Assembly (NCBI GenBank): GCA_949752745.1
Contig: OX457031.1
Span: 40,645,502-40,709,501, forward strand
Length of the DNA stretch: 64,000 bases
Direction of reading: 5' to 3'
Origin: Protula sp. h YS-2021
Lineage: Eukaryota > Annelida > Polychaeta > Sabellida > Serpulidae
Every line of letters starts with the position of its first letter. The stretch's first letter is position 1. The position numbers and the translations under genes were made by a program. Shown here piece after piece: positions 38,643-49,383 of this stretch. Under the pieces are notes generated by a model that saw nothing but the letters and a program-made list of their open reading frames with translations, was not told the origin of the DNA and made no database searches.

Positions 38643-39953
38643 TCACAAAAATCGTACAAAAAGTACGATAGTTTCAAAAGTCACAATTGTTGTGGGTGTG
38701 AACACTTTACGGAAATTTCGTCTTTGAAACCAAATGGAATCCTCCATCCTCCAAAGTTCCTCCATTTTCTTTGACATTTTTCCTTCAATAAGCCGTGCCT
38801 CCTGAAGCTTTTGGTTCTTTGATCGCCTGAGGCTGTTTGACTCGGCAACCATGAGTTGAGTTTTGACTCCTTTTGCAGTTTCTACCTTGTCTAGAAGGTC
38901 CTCTGTCGATCTTCGCAAACCTTCAGCGTCACTTTCTAATCTTACTTTTTTCTCTTTGAGTGCCCGCATGTCCCGTTCGATCGACTTTCTTTTCGGCTGT
39001 TTTGCCTCAGCACATTTGAGTCTACGTTGATCTTCAAGATGCTGGGAGTATCTGTTGCGCGCACTGTTGCACATACAAATCATCCTCTTTGTTATTTCGA
39101 CGTTCAAACAACCACCACTTGCTCTAGTATGATCTAAAATAGTTCTCTGCGCAACAAACGGTTACCGCAACTTCTTTACTCACCGAAAAGCCTCTCTCCA
39201 CGGTAGCCTGTCCATGTGAGAGCTTAAGGACAAGTTTCACAACATGCCACAACGACTCAATCGCTTTCGATTCTACGTCTTTCTTGAGAAAACAGTCCAA
39301 TCTATCATTGGTGTAATCGAATTTCCTGAACTCCTCGGTACATCTCGACAACATCAATGAAATAATTGTCAAATTATGTCTTCGCTTTTTCAAAATCCTA
39401 ACCGCTTAATGTTCCTGCATGATCTAAGACGCTGAGAACTTCAACGAATTCTTGACGGTAAACCTCAGGCCTAGAAGCCAATTCTTTCGGGCTCAGACAC
39501 ATAGCACTTTTCACGAGTTTATATTTCTGAGGAGATTTTGACTGAAGCTTCTGCATCATCTTTTGCAGACCCGATTTCACTTGCGTGCGGTATACTAGAG
39601 CATCACGTTCACTTATCTTCTTTTTCCTCAACTGTTGTTTGAGAGCTTTCTCATCTGTGAACTGAGCCGATGTCCACTTTATCTGCCGGGACCATAGAGT
39701 CATTGTCAAGTTTCATTGAAGCTAAATGTCTCTGATTTCCGTTTTTAAGAGTGGGCTTTTCACTTTTGACGGAGGCTAGAACAAGCAACATGGGTCTATC
39801 GGTTTAAAATACCTCAAAAAAAGGTGTGACTTGACGGGCGATTGACAAAAACACGTTTAGCTTAACCTCAACCAGGGGATCACTCAGCCACTCTTTAACA
39901 GTTTCAAGACTTTGAGCTTGGTTTTGTGACCTTTTTGGTTTCAGCGGCATTTA
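38643..39953 (-). pseudogene. hAT-like element protein, frameshifted
   Basis: Reading leftwards from ATG 39953 the frames are: 39953 to about 39780 (VKEWLSDPLVEVKLNVFLS), 39709-39398 (Lys/Gln-rich), 39393-39124, and 39107-38643. The third holds ESLWHVVKLVLKLSHGQATV then ERGFSVSKEV, a block I know from a family of animal hAT-related proteins at the dimerisation region. The last is a coiled-coil-like Lys/Glu/Arg-rich tail, also seen in those proteins. Three frame breaks and stops make it a pseudogene. The N-terminal finger and catalytic domain are not visible, so the gene is also truncated. It lies wholly inside the 38256-41171 element. Confidence 0.65.
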
Positions 39954-41659
39954 AATTAGGCCTTTAAATTTGGCAAGGTACTCAGAAGATTCTCAGAAAC
40001 TGAAACATTCTCGAACCATCTGTGGCGACAGAATTTTGTAGGAAACACTGTGGAACTGGTAACCTCTGTATAATCGTCTCGTCGTGCAGTTAGATCACTG
40101 AATAACCAGAAACTGTTTTCTGGGAACGTTTTTCTTTTCCATTTGCCGATACATGGAAGCTACCACGGCGCTTTTCATGTGAGCCGATTACCGGTAAAGA
40201 TCAACATATAGTATTGAATTATTTTACATAAACGGGATTTATTATGGTACCGGCTGCTTTTAGATTGTTACCGACGGTTCTCAATAAAATGGAAAGCACT
40301 GTAAAATGTGGCCAGTGTTATAAAAAATCAGCAAGAAAACGAGTGAGACAATACCTTAAAAATATCCTTTCATGATATTCCAACACACTTCCGCTATATC
40401 ATGAAAGGATATGTAATCTTCCGTCACTGGATAAGGTTTACTTTTGCTTCCCCTCTTACTATGTAGGAGAATAGAATCCGAATAATATTTAAAGACAACA
40501 GGCCTGGACAAGGTACTCTTGAAATAGGTTCTGGACAAGAGGATTACGATGGACGCAAAGATGGTTGGATATGAGGTATTCCCTGATTCTTTGATACGAT
40601 GGAATGGTGGAAGGTAATAACTGCCCGTTTGAAATTAGAATAGTACGTAAGTTCAATGTATAATATCATTCAGTTGCTGTTATTTTTTTTTATTCACGTG
40701 ATTATTATTATTATTTTTTAAAAATCTTTCTTTTTCGCACCATCGAAGAAAAACTGTCCCACTCAAGCATCAAACGCACAGTAGCTTTAATAAGTCGACT
40801 CTTACGCCATGCATAAAGCAAACGCAGTGGGCTTATTCTGTCATCCCCGGCCCACAGGGGATACAAAGACAGGGTCCAAAAAGCTATATTCTTTATATAT
40901 GAGTGACGAATGCAGACTGTATGCATCCAAACGAACTACATGGTAAAATGAAATCTGACCTTCACCATATTATTATGTAATCATGACAAAAAATAAGGTA
41001 ATTGAAAAAGAAATATGTATATATAATAAATATATATTAAAAATAAGAATAATTATTAGAAAACCAAAAATAAGCACTTCTAAGCACTTTGTCATGAAAA
41101 ATAAGCACTTCTAAGCAGTTTTATTTCTTTTTTCCAAAAATAAGCACTTCTAAGCACTTGTACGAACCCTGGGATAGTCATACGCTAGCTGTACGTCAAA
41201 TGTGATGAGGATGCCACTTTTTGTTCGCAAGTTATTTTGTTAACTGCGTGACACACACACACACACGAAAAACATTAATTACAAGTATACGTAGACCCTT
41301 TGGTCGGGGTCTAGAATTAGTTTTAATTAAAAGTGTTCGAGATAACTCTAGACAAAACTGTCCACATACACTGGTTGCTCTAGTTTAGATATTTGACGGT
41401 TCATTTTGAGATAATTACACCATATAGCATATACTCTTGTGCGTGAACAATTGTAAAATACTACCGGAGATTTGTAGGTATTTTTTGGTCCATATTAATG
41501 CGTCACTTTTCTGAAACAGGTGCTTGTTTTTTTACTCGCAATGAAATCTACGTAATCATGGACCAAGTCATTTCGGACAATATGAATATATTTGTGTGGC
41601 GATGCTCACATCGGACGATTTTCAGCATGTTAGTGATATCCAGGGAGGGGAGGGGGAGG

Positions 41660-41965
41660 CATGAGTCACAGTTCCTGTAGTAGAACTTATCACTGATGTC
41701 AATTTTGCTAATGTCGACGCACGACTCGGGCCAATGGCGTTGTGTTAGAAAGAATGCATCAGATAAATGGCCCAGTTATCTATTACGGCGCTCAATTTTG
41801 TACTGAGAAAAATATGTGTTCTAGAGATGGGGATAAAGAATCTCCTATTATTGCCACAACAACACTCATTCTACGGCTGCAAAACCACTCTTTACTCAAC
41901 TTTGGTAGTTTTTCTGTGGTCGAAAATAATGCCTCAGGATACCTCTCAGTGTGGTTTATAAGACA
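41660..41965 (+). repeat. Diverged direct repeat, copy A
   Basis: Matches 42325-42650 with many differences. Shared segments include ACTGATGTCAATTTT, CGACGCACGACT, GGGCCAATGGCGTT, CCACAACAACA, GCAAAACCAC and GTCGAAAATAATGC. No coding content is recognised; probably an old non-autonomous element or a tandem duplication later split by insertions. Confidence 0.85.
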
Positions 41966-42118
41966 AGTAAGTATTTGTGAAACACACGCAGGCCCCAACC
42001 GCCCCCCCCCCCAAATTCATGGGGGTATAAAGCGATGACGGACAGACGGACGGCAGGACGGACGGACAGACACCCCGAACCTATAGGCCCCAATCCGAAG
42101 GGTTGGGGCCTAAAAAAG
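41962..42118 (-). repeat. Dispersed repeat with GGACGGACGG core, inverted mate at 56.9 kb
   Basis: The reverse complement of this segment matches 56931-57064 closely: GGCCCCAACCC at one end, a TCCGTCYGTC run, ATCGCTTTATACCCC, GGGGCGGTTGGGGCC and CTGCGTGTGTTTCACAAATA at the other. The termini contain the self-complementary GGCCCCAA/TTGGGGCC, so the element can fold. Confidence 0.9.
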
Positions 42119-42159
42119 GCCTGCAGGTCCGAACCTTGGTGTCCTCGAACGTGCGCCGA

Positions 42160-42316
42160 AATAGTCCCAGCGGACCTTTTCTATCTTCCTAGGACAGAAA
42201 GGAAGACCGCAAGAGTCATCTAGGACTAGCGCCGAAAAATCCAGAGCCTCGAAAGTCGAGATTAATAGTCATTTCTATTATGGGAACTTAGTCCTAGATG
42301 ACTCTTGCGGTCTTCC
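42160..42316. repeat. Palindromic mini-element cluster
   Basis: GGAAGACCGCAAGAGTCATC then TAGGACTA (42200-42228) is repeated as a perfect reverse complement at 42288-42316. Together with the TAGTCC at 42164 this outlines a roughly 65-bp element bounded by TAGTCC...GGACTA. A relative lies at 56355-56430 and partial ones at 42762-42850. Confidence 0.8.
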
Positions 42317-42324
42317 TATGACAC

Positions 42325-42650
42325 CAAGAGTCATAGTTCCTATAATAGGAAATGTCATTGATGTCAATTTTCCAAATCTCGGCGCACGACTGGGGCCAAC
42401 GGCGTTATTTTAGAAAGGGTGCATCACATAAATGATCCAATTATAAATTGTGGCGCACAAGTTTTATGGTCAGATAACAATTTTTTACTGAGGAAAATGT
42501 GTGTTTTCTTGAGATCAGGATAGCGAATCCCTCATTATCGCCCACAACAACAGTGAATCCACAGTTGCAAAACCACGCTTTACTCTAGTTTGAGAGTTTC
42601 GCTGAGGTCGAAAATAATGCGCCAGGGTACTTCTCAGTGTGCTTTTAAAG
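42325..42650 (+). repeat. Diverged direct repeat, copy B
   Basis: Partner of 41660-41965. The two are separated by the dispersed repeat (41962-42118) and the palindromic mini-elements, suggesting a once tandem pair opened by later insertions. Confidence 0.85.
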
Positions 42651-42761
42651 AAAAGGCGTGTCAGTTCAAGCCTCGGTCTCCTTGAACGCGCGCCGAAAGA
42701 TCCAGAGCCTCGAAAATTGAGATCAATGGCCATTTCTATTGCAGGAACTGTGACCCTTTCT

Positions 42762-42855
42762 GTCCTAGAAAGATAGAAACGGTCCACTGGGACTAATGGG
42801 AACTGTGACCCTTTCTGTCCTAGAAAGACAGAAAGGGTCCGTTGGAACTACTGGT
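42762..42855. repeat. Duplicated palindromic segments (CTTTCTGTCCTAGAAAG)
   Basis: GTGACCCTTTCTGTCCTAGA appears twice about 50 bases apart. Each is followed by its own near reverse complement (AAAGRYAGAAAC/GGGTCC). Same family as 42160-42228 and 56355-56430. Confidence 0.8.
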
Positions 42856-42887
42856 ATTCGGACTACAGCTCGTACGAATAGGTACTA

Positions 42888-42964
42888 GCTCCAAGAAGCG
42901 GTACTCTACAAAGTTTCTGGGCCTGACAGAGAGATATACGAGTCGGAGCTGACTCGGAGCTAAG
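42888..42964. mobile_element. 77-bp miniature of the 5987-6782 element
   Basis: Flanked by TAGGTACTA on both sides (42879-42887, 42965-42973). It begins GCTCCAAGAAGCGGTACTCT and ends CTCGGAGCTAAG. Both termini match those of the 796-bp insertion in the Tc1 gene, but almost all of the interior is missing. An exceptionally small non-autonomous insertion. Confidence 0.87.
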
Positions 42965-43211
42965 TAGGTACTAACTCCCAATTTTTAAGTTGTTCTCGTA
43001 CCGGTTTATGCATTATTTTTAATGATTTCCATGTTGAAGAGGTCATTTGGGGTTGGTAGACATCAACACCATGGCTACCAGGAATTGTTGGAGCAGTCGA
43101 AATACGATACGAATCACTTTGCCAAACCATTTCTCCTTCGCAAGTCGCAGTCCACTTTCCCGGGTTCAAGGTCACTAATGACAACAATGCATGCAGTGGC
43201 TGTGCGCACAT
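42960..43211 (-). pseudogene. Unidentified open frame interrupted by the 77-bp insertion
   Basis: 83 codons on the minus strand with protein-like composition (SLVTLNPGKWTATCEGEMVW, PTIPGSHGVDVYQPQMT). The frame ends inside the miniature element. If the 77-bp element and one 9-bp repeat (86 bases) are ignored, the frame stays open for about 12 more codons. No family recognised; could be an exon or an old element gene. Confidence 0.3.
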
Positions 43212-43213
43212 GA

Positions 43214-44411
43214 ACTAACTATCCAGTGAAATGGAAAGTAACAAACACTGACCTGGTGACACAACAGTATAGCGAACATTTAATTCGAAAAATTCCTTGT
43301 TTTCTAAAATATGTAAACAATGAAAAAATTGAAGGATTCGCAGTTATGTACATACATGTAATAAAACAGAGACATAAATGCAATAAAAACGTACATGTTG
43401 ATTCGTATGAGTAACGAAACGATTATCTTTTTCGTATGCGTAACGAAACGATTATCTTTTTCTGTACAATTTTTAGACTTTTTCTGTACAACTTTTTATT
43501 TGCATTTTTACATACACAAGTATATTTTCGTATTATTTCAATTAATCAGGATTCAACATATATATCTAACAAGGGTGGGCGTTTATAGGTTAAAGGACTT
43601 TGTTGCAAAATGTATTTTGAGACAGCCCAAGTGAAGGTGTCTTGACGACTAATATGTACTTTCCTAAAACAATGGAGCTTGAGCACAAAAACAACAGGAT
43701 CTTATAAATGAAGTGCACAGATGTTTCTGCTCATTGCATAGTTTCACCCGAACGATAACAAGGATTGCGGATGGTTTTCGTCCGGAAAACAAGGATGTAT
43801 CGAATGTGCCTGAATTAAGACTGCATAAAAACCATCCATTAATATTAATAAACATTATATGGCTTTACTTGACGGAACAGGAATGGTTCTTGTATGGGAA
43901 AAAGGATGTACAGAGTATGTCTGAATTAGGATTGCAGAAAAAAGTCCTGACGCCTGCAAAGGTGTTGTGTATATGTGTAGCCAGTGACTTTCGGTTGTAA
44001 ATAAAGACATCGCGGCAACTTGGCGTCTGTTTAGTTTCAATTAGTGCTTCCACGTAGCCACCTCACGCATATAACAAAAGGTCAAACAATTGATAAATGT
44101 TGTTTTGAAATAAAAGCCTATATCATCATTAAAAAGCGTGTTTATTCTTGGGAGATGAAGGATTTAACGTTGTTGAAAACTCTTTCGCATCTAAAGTTGA
44201 GGTGGATTCCAAAACTGAGTTTGATTCCAAAAATCTCTGAAATGAATATTTATGAATTTCTTTGTTGTTACTGTCACATTGTTTTCATGATTCAATTAGA
44301 CGATGCCATTGATATACAATGTAATTCCCACAGCTGTTCTCTCAGAAACTTTTATACTGAAAGTCAGTTGAAAAGGTATTCTGTGTTAAAATAAAAAGAT
44401 GCAGCAAATAT
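43214..44411. other. No identified gene; short repeats
   Basis: Contains a 27-bp duplication (GTAACGAAACGATTATCTTT at 43412-43465) and an imperfect direct repeat of about 126 bp (43780-44000; AAGGATGTA...CTGAATTA) in which a plus-strand frame of 95 codons shows a repeated KDV..(M/V)(S/P)ELxLxK pattern. The coding status of that frame is unclear. Confidence 0.4.
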
Positions 44412-44466
44412 GAGTAGTGATAAAAGGAGAATATTGAATATATCCAGATGTCCCCCTCCCCTCCCC

Positions 44467-44750
44467 CGTTGGGAAAAAGTCGTAGTTTTTGCATTTTTTC
44501 ATTTCAGGCAATTCTGAACATTTTTGTTTTTTTACCACCTGACCCCCTATTCTCTCTCCCCCTCCCCAAACCGCGGACAAATTTGGGTTTTTTTGTTTTT
44601 CGCACGTTTCAGACGATGCTGAGCAATTTTGATTCCTTGAAACCTTTAGATCCCGTCCTCACCCCTACCGTGGGAAAATTTTGTGATTTTGTATATTTAT
44701 CCGTTTCAAACAATTCTGAGCAACTTTAATTTTTTTACCTCTTTTTGACC
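44467..44750 (+). repeat. Three degenerate units of about 100 bp in the left arm
   Basis: Each unit has CCCCTCCCC or similar, TGGGAAAA/GGACAAAT, a T-rich stretch and TTTCARRC(A/G)ATTCTGARCA. A further single relative is at about 45355-45420. Absent from the right arm, so it expanded after the element formed. Confidence 0.75.
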
Positions 44751-46574
44751 CCTCCCTCTGATTCAAGTGCAGGTATATGATATTTAGTCAAAGCAATCAT
44801 TTCTCATCCCATGACCAGATTAACTAAACCTGGATCCAGATCACATGTACACAGGCGTAATATGAAATATGGATTAAAAAAGAGGTGCTTCGCTTCTCTG
44901 CTTCTTTTCGGTAGTAGAAATATACCGACAGACTGGTTGCTTTGAAGTTCTTGTCACAAGGGCAAAGAAGAAAAAGGAAAATCGGGAAGTTTAAAAAAAT
45001 TCAATATCGTTGTGATGTGCAAGATTCCTTTGTCAACTACTAAAAAATTCAACAACATTCATACATCAATCATACAACTACGACAGCTTTTTACATTCCT
45101 TTTTACCAGCTGGTGGCACTCTTAAAAGACCTTAGGTTTTTATTTAAAGACTTTTCTGTGTTCGTGTGCTCTGTTGTCTTTGCAATGAAAATGAAGTATG
45201 TGTAGAGTTGTAGGCATTTGCGTAGTATATGACCCAAAACAAATACTGGTATTCTTATTACCTGGAACGTTGACCACGCCACAGGCATAGATTGAAGAGT
45301 GTAGTTCGCTCAATGTGCATATGTTCAATCGCCTCCAATCGTCATCCTTGTGCAATATGATTTTCCATATTTATCCGCTTCAGAGAATTCTGAGCAACTT
45401 CTGGATGGGATGAATCCAAAATTTTCCTTTACTGTCTTGTGAAAAAACCTTTTGCATATATCCAGAGTCGTTTTTACTTTAAACCTTTTAAACGCTATAA
45501 GGAAAGGCCTGAAAAGACCTTACCCATACTTAGCACAGAACTTGTGTGACAGACATGTAGCACTACACTGAAAAATAACTCTAGACATGTGTAAACAGTG
45601 TAGGCGGATGCAACTATAAGGCATGTGTCAATATTGCCAACTGCCGACATGCAATGTTTAGTCACATCAATCATTTCTTAAAACAACTAGGATGAATTAG
45701 ACTCATGGGTGCAGCCATATTTTGTGATGGTTCTCCACCCAGCCACCTGAATCAGGCTTACATGTGTCATGGTTTTTTCCACCGACTGACAACCACCTCT
45801 TCTTCCCCTCCCCTCCTTCGTATGAAAATTGTTTGATTCATGCGTAGGCATGTGATATTTAGACAAATCATTTCCTATCTCATGATAGATTAATTAACTG
45901 ACTCACACCAGTGCAGTCGTAATATTTAATATCTGTATGAACAACTTTGTTTTTTAACAGAGGTTCTTCGCTTGTCTGCTAATTTTCGGTAATAGAAATT
46001 TACCTACAATCTGGTTGTTTGGAAACTTTTGCCACAGGGGCAATGAAGTTTAATAAGTTAAATTGCCGCTGGAGAGACGTTCATATGTGCCAATTTCTCA
46101 TGTGGTGTCCAGGTTGTTGAATGGTTTCCGACATTGAAAAAAACTCCGCTATCCATTGCCTTATAATTATGAAACTCTATACAGCGTTCACCGTCACGTT
46201 CAAAGACTCCCAGATTAAGATGTTCTGAACTTGTAGAAGAAGGCCTGGTATTGGTAAGGATTCACAGGAACCCCTCACCAAGACTTGATCATCAGGAGAT
46301 AGGATAATGTAAGTTTCACAATAAGAGATCGTCAGTGATTTAGAGATAGTTTACGTTTGAATTCATGATGATAAATCAGTTCTACTGAACCATCTTCTAA
46401 CTGCCACTGCATTTGTACACATCTCTGAAGCACGAGATCCACTGACATCATTTGCTTCTTCACTTCATTTGTGAATCTTTCAGTGACAACAAAATTCCCT
46501 TCTTGGTTGGATATAACCTCCGAGATGCATGACCGGTATTATATTCACGAAAAAATGTTAGCCATCACTTTCTG

Positions 46575-46841
46575 TTAATGTTTCACCAATTTAATATATG
46601 TTTCTCCATTAATGGGTATCATAACTGGTAAATCGTCTACACTCATCTTGTTCATGGACTTTGTAGTGGTGGCAGATTTACGCTTAGGTTCTCGATTGAC
46701 TTTAGGCTCTGCCTTAATTTTTCGCTTTTTACACGGCGGCATGGTAGCTGGTAACTCATCTCGTTTTATCTTTCTAAACTGTGGTCGCCTTTGGAGACGT
46801 TGTAGTGGTAGTGACTTCAACTCAGACTTTCGCATGATCAT
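46575..46841 (-). CDS. Basic 88-residue open frame inside the inverted-repeat element
   Basis: The frame starts ATG 46841 and ends at 46575. It is rich in Lys/Arg with two nuclear-localisation-like clusters (PPCKKRKIKAEPK and NREPKRKS). The end reads VMIPINGETYIKLVKH. Downstream on the same strand, after a stop, another protein-like piece (SEVISNQEGNFVVTERFT, VLQRCVQMQWQLEDGSVEL, about 46345-46520) suggests a longer ancestral protein or a second exon. No family recognised. It may be an element gene or a captured host fragment. Confidence 0.35.
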   Translation of the reverse strand: MIMRKSELKSLPLQRLQRRPQFRKIKRDELPATMPPCKKRKIKAEPKVNREPKRKSATTTKSMNKMSVDDLPVMIPINGETYIKLVKH

Positions 46842-47240
46842 TGCCTTAGACTTTGCTGTAGGTATTGTTCACTCACTGCAGACATGTTCACTCTTCAATA
46901 TTTTGATATAGAAAGTTTGTTATGCATGAGGGTGGGCGCCTCTTATGCTCTACAAGCTGTGTAATGCCCCTGCGAAAAGAGTTTCCAAACAACCAGACTG
47001 TCAATAAATTTCTGTTACCGGAAATAAGCAGACAAGCTAAGCACCCCTTTTTTTCTTAATCATTATTACATATTACGACTGCGCACACCTGAGCCTGATT
47101 CAGGTTTACTTAATCTGGTCATGGGATGCAAAATAATTGCTATGACTAAATATCATGTGCCTGCACATGAATCAGACAGAAAGGGGGCGAGGGGAGGGGG
47201 GCATCTGGATATATCCAAAAGTCTCCTTTTCTCACTACTG

Positions 47241-47990
47241 CAAGGAAAATAAAGCTTAATATTGGAAAAAGGTAATTTGAGGGAATATTTCAAAATTGCA
47301 GTTACCGAACTTTATGAGTGTTATTGTTATACTAGCAATCATACGGTCTGAATAAAATTACGAATTACTCATTGGTAAAATTTTTTTGTGTGTCTGTATG
47401 GTCTGAAATTTGTCGCAAAACCGCAAGAAGTAGACACTTTTAAAATTAAATAATTTGTATAATTAAGTAATTAGGATTAAAAGCTGTTAGTGTTATGATT
47501 ATCTTAATAGTAATCAATCGCTGTCTTGGCGTAACGGTGTCTCAGCGTGACTAGGCCGTGTGTTTTTACAGATCCAATTAAAAATAATTCGAAAAATATA
47601 ATTTTCCTAGATCATAATATGCATTTCGTTTACATAATTTTCAATAATCTCATGACTACCATTCACAAAAATCATGGCCAATGAAGGCGAACCTGTCACT
47701 TCACAGTCAGGTGCCCGGAAGTACCTATCTATTAAATCCTTGAATTATCAACTGAGACTTGTAAGCAAACATAATTGTGAACATGTACAAAAGTCAGAGC
47801 AGTCAGTCCTTGAAATTTTTCACGAAAACCACTCAACATTTTTCACAACATAGGTACCGTTTATGTTAAAACACAAAAAATTGAGTTCCAAATAGGCCGT
47901 CTGTCCTTAATAATAACACTAAAAGAGAGATTATCACCTGAAAAATCAAGAACTGTGACGAAACATTGTTGACAAAAGCGGTCTCTGAAC
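47241..47990. other. No gene seen
   Basis: AT-rich spacer before the BEL/Pao remnant. It may include its decayed 5' LTR, but I could not match a partner LTR on the right. Confidence 0.4.
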
Positions 47991-49383
47991 AGACAAGGTG
48001 ATATGAGCGACAACGCGAGAATCACTCTGTACTCGAAGCAAATGAAATACGAATCGAGTAGTAGCGACAGTGGGAAGAGACAGAAATCAGGTTACGAGTG
48101 ATGGTTGAATGACTTGCTTAGAAAAGGAACAATTTGAAATGGAGCTGACAGAAAGAAGTGGAAGGTTCGATATGCAACAAAAATTAAAGGAGCTCGAACT
48201 GATGGAGGAGCAGCAGTTAGTTGATTCTAATGTCAGAATCAAAAAAAGTTTTGAGAAAGGTCAGTAAACCCTGTTTTAGTCAGAAAATGAATGACCTTTT
48301 AACAATTAAAAATTCATGCTAGTTCGGTAACTAGCGACGGTTTCCAGCTCAACCCGCCGATTGTTTACGTTAGAATAAATTGTTGGGCATTCGATAAGAT
48401 CCGATCTTATAGAAAAATTTACGGGGAATCCAATAAAATTTCTGAAATTTAGGAGACAGATTAAACGGAAGGTTCTGCCATTCTGTGAGACTGCAGTACT
48501 TCAGGAATACACTTCCGGGAAAGCTTACCGAATTGTGGCTCTTTTTACATATCTCAGTGATGAATTGGCTTATTAATCGACTATGACAAAGCTTCAACTA
48601 CGTCGCAGCAAAAAAGAAATAATTACACAGACTTAGTTCCGCATTAGCATGGGCACAATTAAAAGCAGAAGAAAGTAAAGAATTAGACAAACACGCGCTT
48701 TTTGCTGAAAAAATGAGGTGCAATAAAAGATATCGATGAGATAAAAAGTCTTGGATAAAACATGAAACGCTTAGTGGCAAAAGTTTGATTCTACTTGCAG
48801 AAAAAATACATATACGCAAAAAAATTGGACTTTGACAGTTTAACGAATTTTGCAGAATTTAACACAAAAAGACAAATGACCCCATTTTTGATAACAGCAT
48901 TTGAATCTGTTGGTGTTATCAAGCGTGGCAAAATGAAGTCTAGTAATCTGTGAACCAATGAAGGTGAAAACGTTGTTAAAACGAATTAAAAAAATGAAGT
49001 GACTGCATTGTAAAAGAGACTATCATGCTGTTGCTGCTTGTTTTAATTTCACAAAGTAAGAATTTTAGAAAAAGAAAGAGTTCATTAAGGCAAACAATTG
49101 TTGCTTAATTTGTCGAAATAAAGGCACGTGGCAAGAAAGGCAAAACAACCGTTAAATTTTAAAGGTGCAGTAGTAAACAGCCTTCAACAAAGGAAACCAA
49201 GACAGTCCAGTAACAGACGGTTTAGTTTCTCGCACAAAATCTTCATCAGAACTTTCAACATTAGAGAGAACGGTGGAAACACCAACAATACCGCTTTAGA
49301 CCAGCGACACAGTAACGCATCGATCGCTTATGCTGCTATGTCCGAATACGGTGAAATGCACACTGAAAGATTTTGATTGAGGC
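47990..49383 (+). pseudogene. BEL/Pao-type gag remnant
   Basis: Several frames give gag-like pieces. A Glu/Lys-rich coiled-coil stretch is at about 48000-48250. KFTGNPIKFLKFRRQIKRKV then LQEYTSGKAYRIVALF is at about 48410-48560. The latter recalls the FxGxPLxFxxFxxxF and TxGxA blocks of BEL/Pao gag. Remains of a zinc knuckle (HCKRDYHA, then CCLICRNKGTW) are near 49005-49130. Stops and frameshifts are frequent. The right boundary is where the minus-strand DIRS copy begins. A BEL-type RT piece on the far side (52906-53100) supports a single element split by DIRS. Confidence 0.5.

Larger units (their letters stand above)
38256..41171. mobile_element. hAT-like DNA transposon with GGATAG duplication
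   Basis: Inverted ends CAGGGTTCGTACA (38256-38268) and TGTACGAACCCTG (41159-41171). Each is directly flanked by GGATAG (38250-38255 and 41172-41177). Many subterminal copies of TAAGCACTTCTAAGCACTT lie inside both ends, in inverted orientation at opposite ends, as is typical for transposase binding sites of hAT elements. The total is 2916 bp and holds one broken minus-strand gene. A 6-bp duplication is shorter than the 8 bp normal for hAT. Confidence 0.85.
44412..47240. mobile_element. 2.8-kb element with long inverted terminal repeats
   Basis: The left end AGTAGTGATAAAAGGAG and ATATATCCAGATGTCCCCC (44412-44460) is the inverse of the right end (to 47240). Similarity resumes for some 200 bases inside: 44755-44960 against 46955-47180 inverted (GATATTTAGTC, CATGACCAGATTAA, TCTGCTT). 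The left arm contains an extra three-unit tandem repeat (44467-44750), and a third direct copy of the arm lies at 45830-46050. No transposase was recognised. Target duplication not identified. Confidence 0.75.

Noticed and set aside
44386..44729. Frames on both strands in the C-rich left arm
   Set aside because: They track three degenerate 100-bp repeats and C/T-runs, with no domain.
48370..48819. Minus-strand frames opposite the BEL/Pao gag remnant
   Set aside because: The plus strand carries the recognisable gag motifs; these are shadows.
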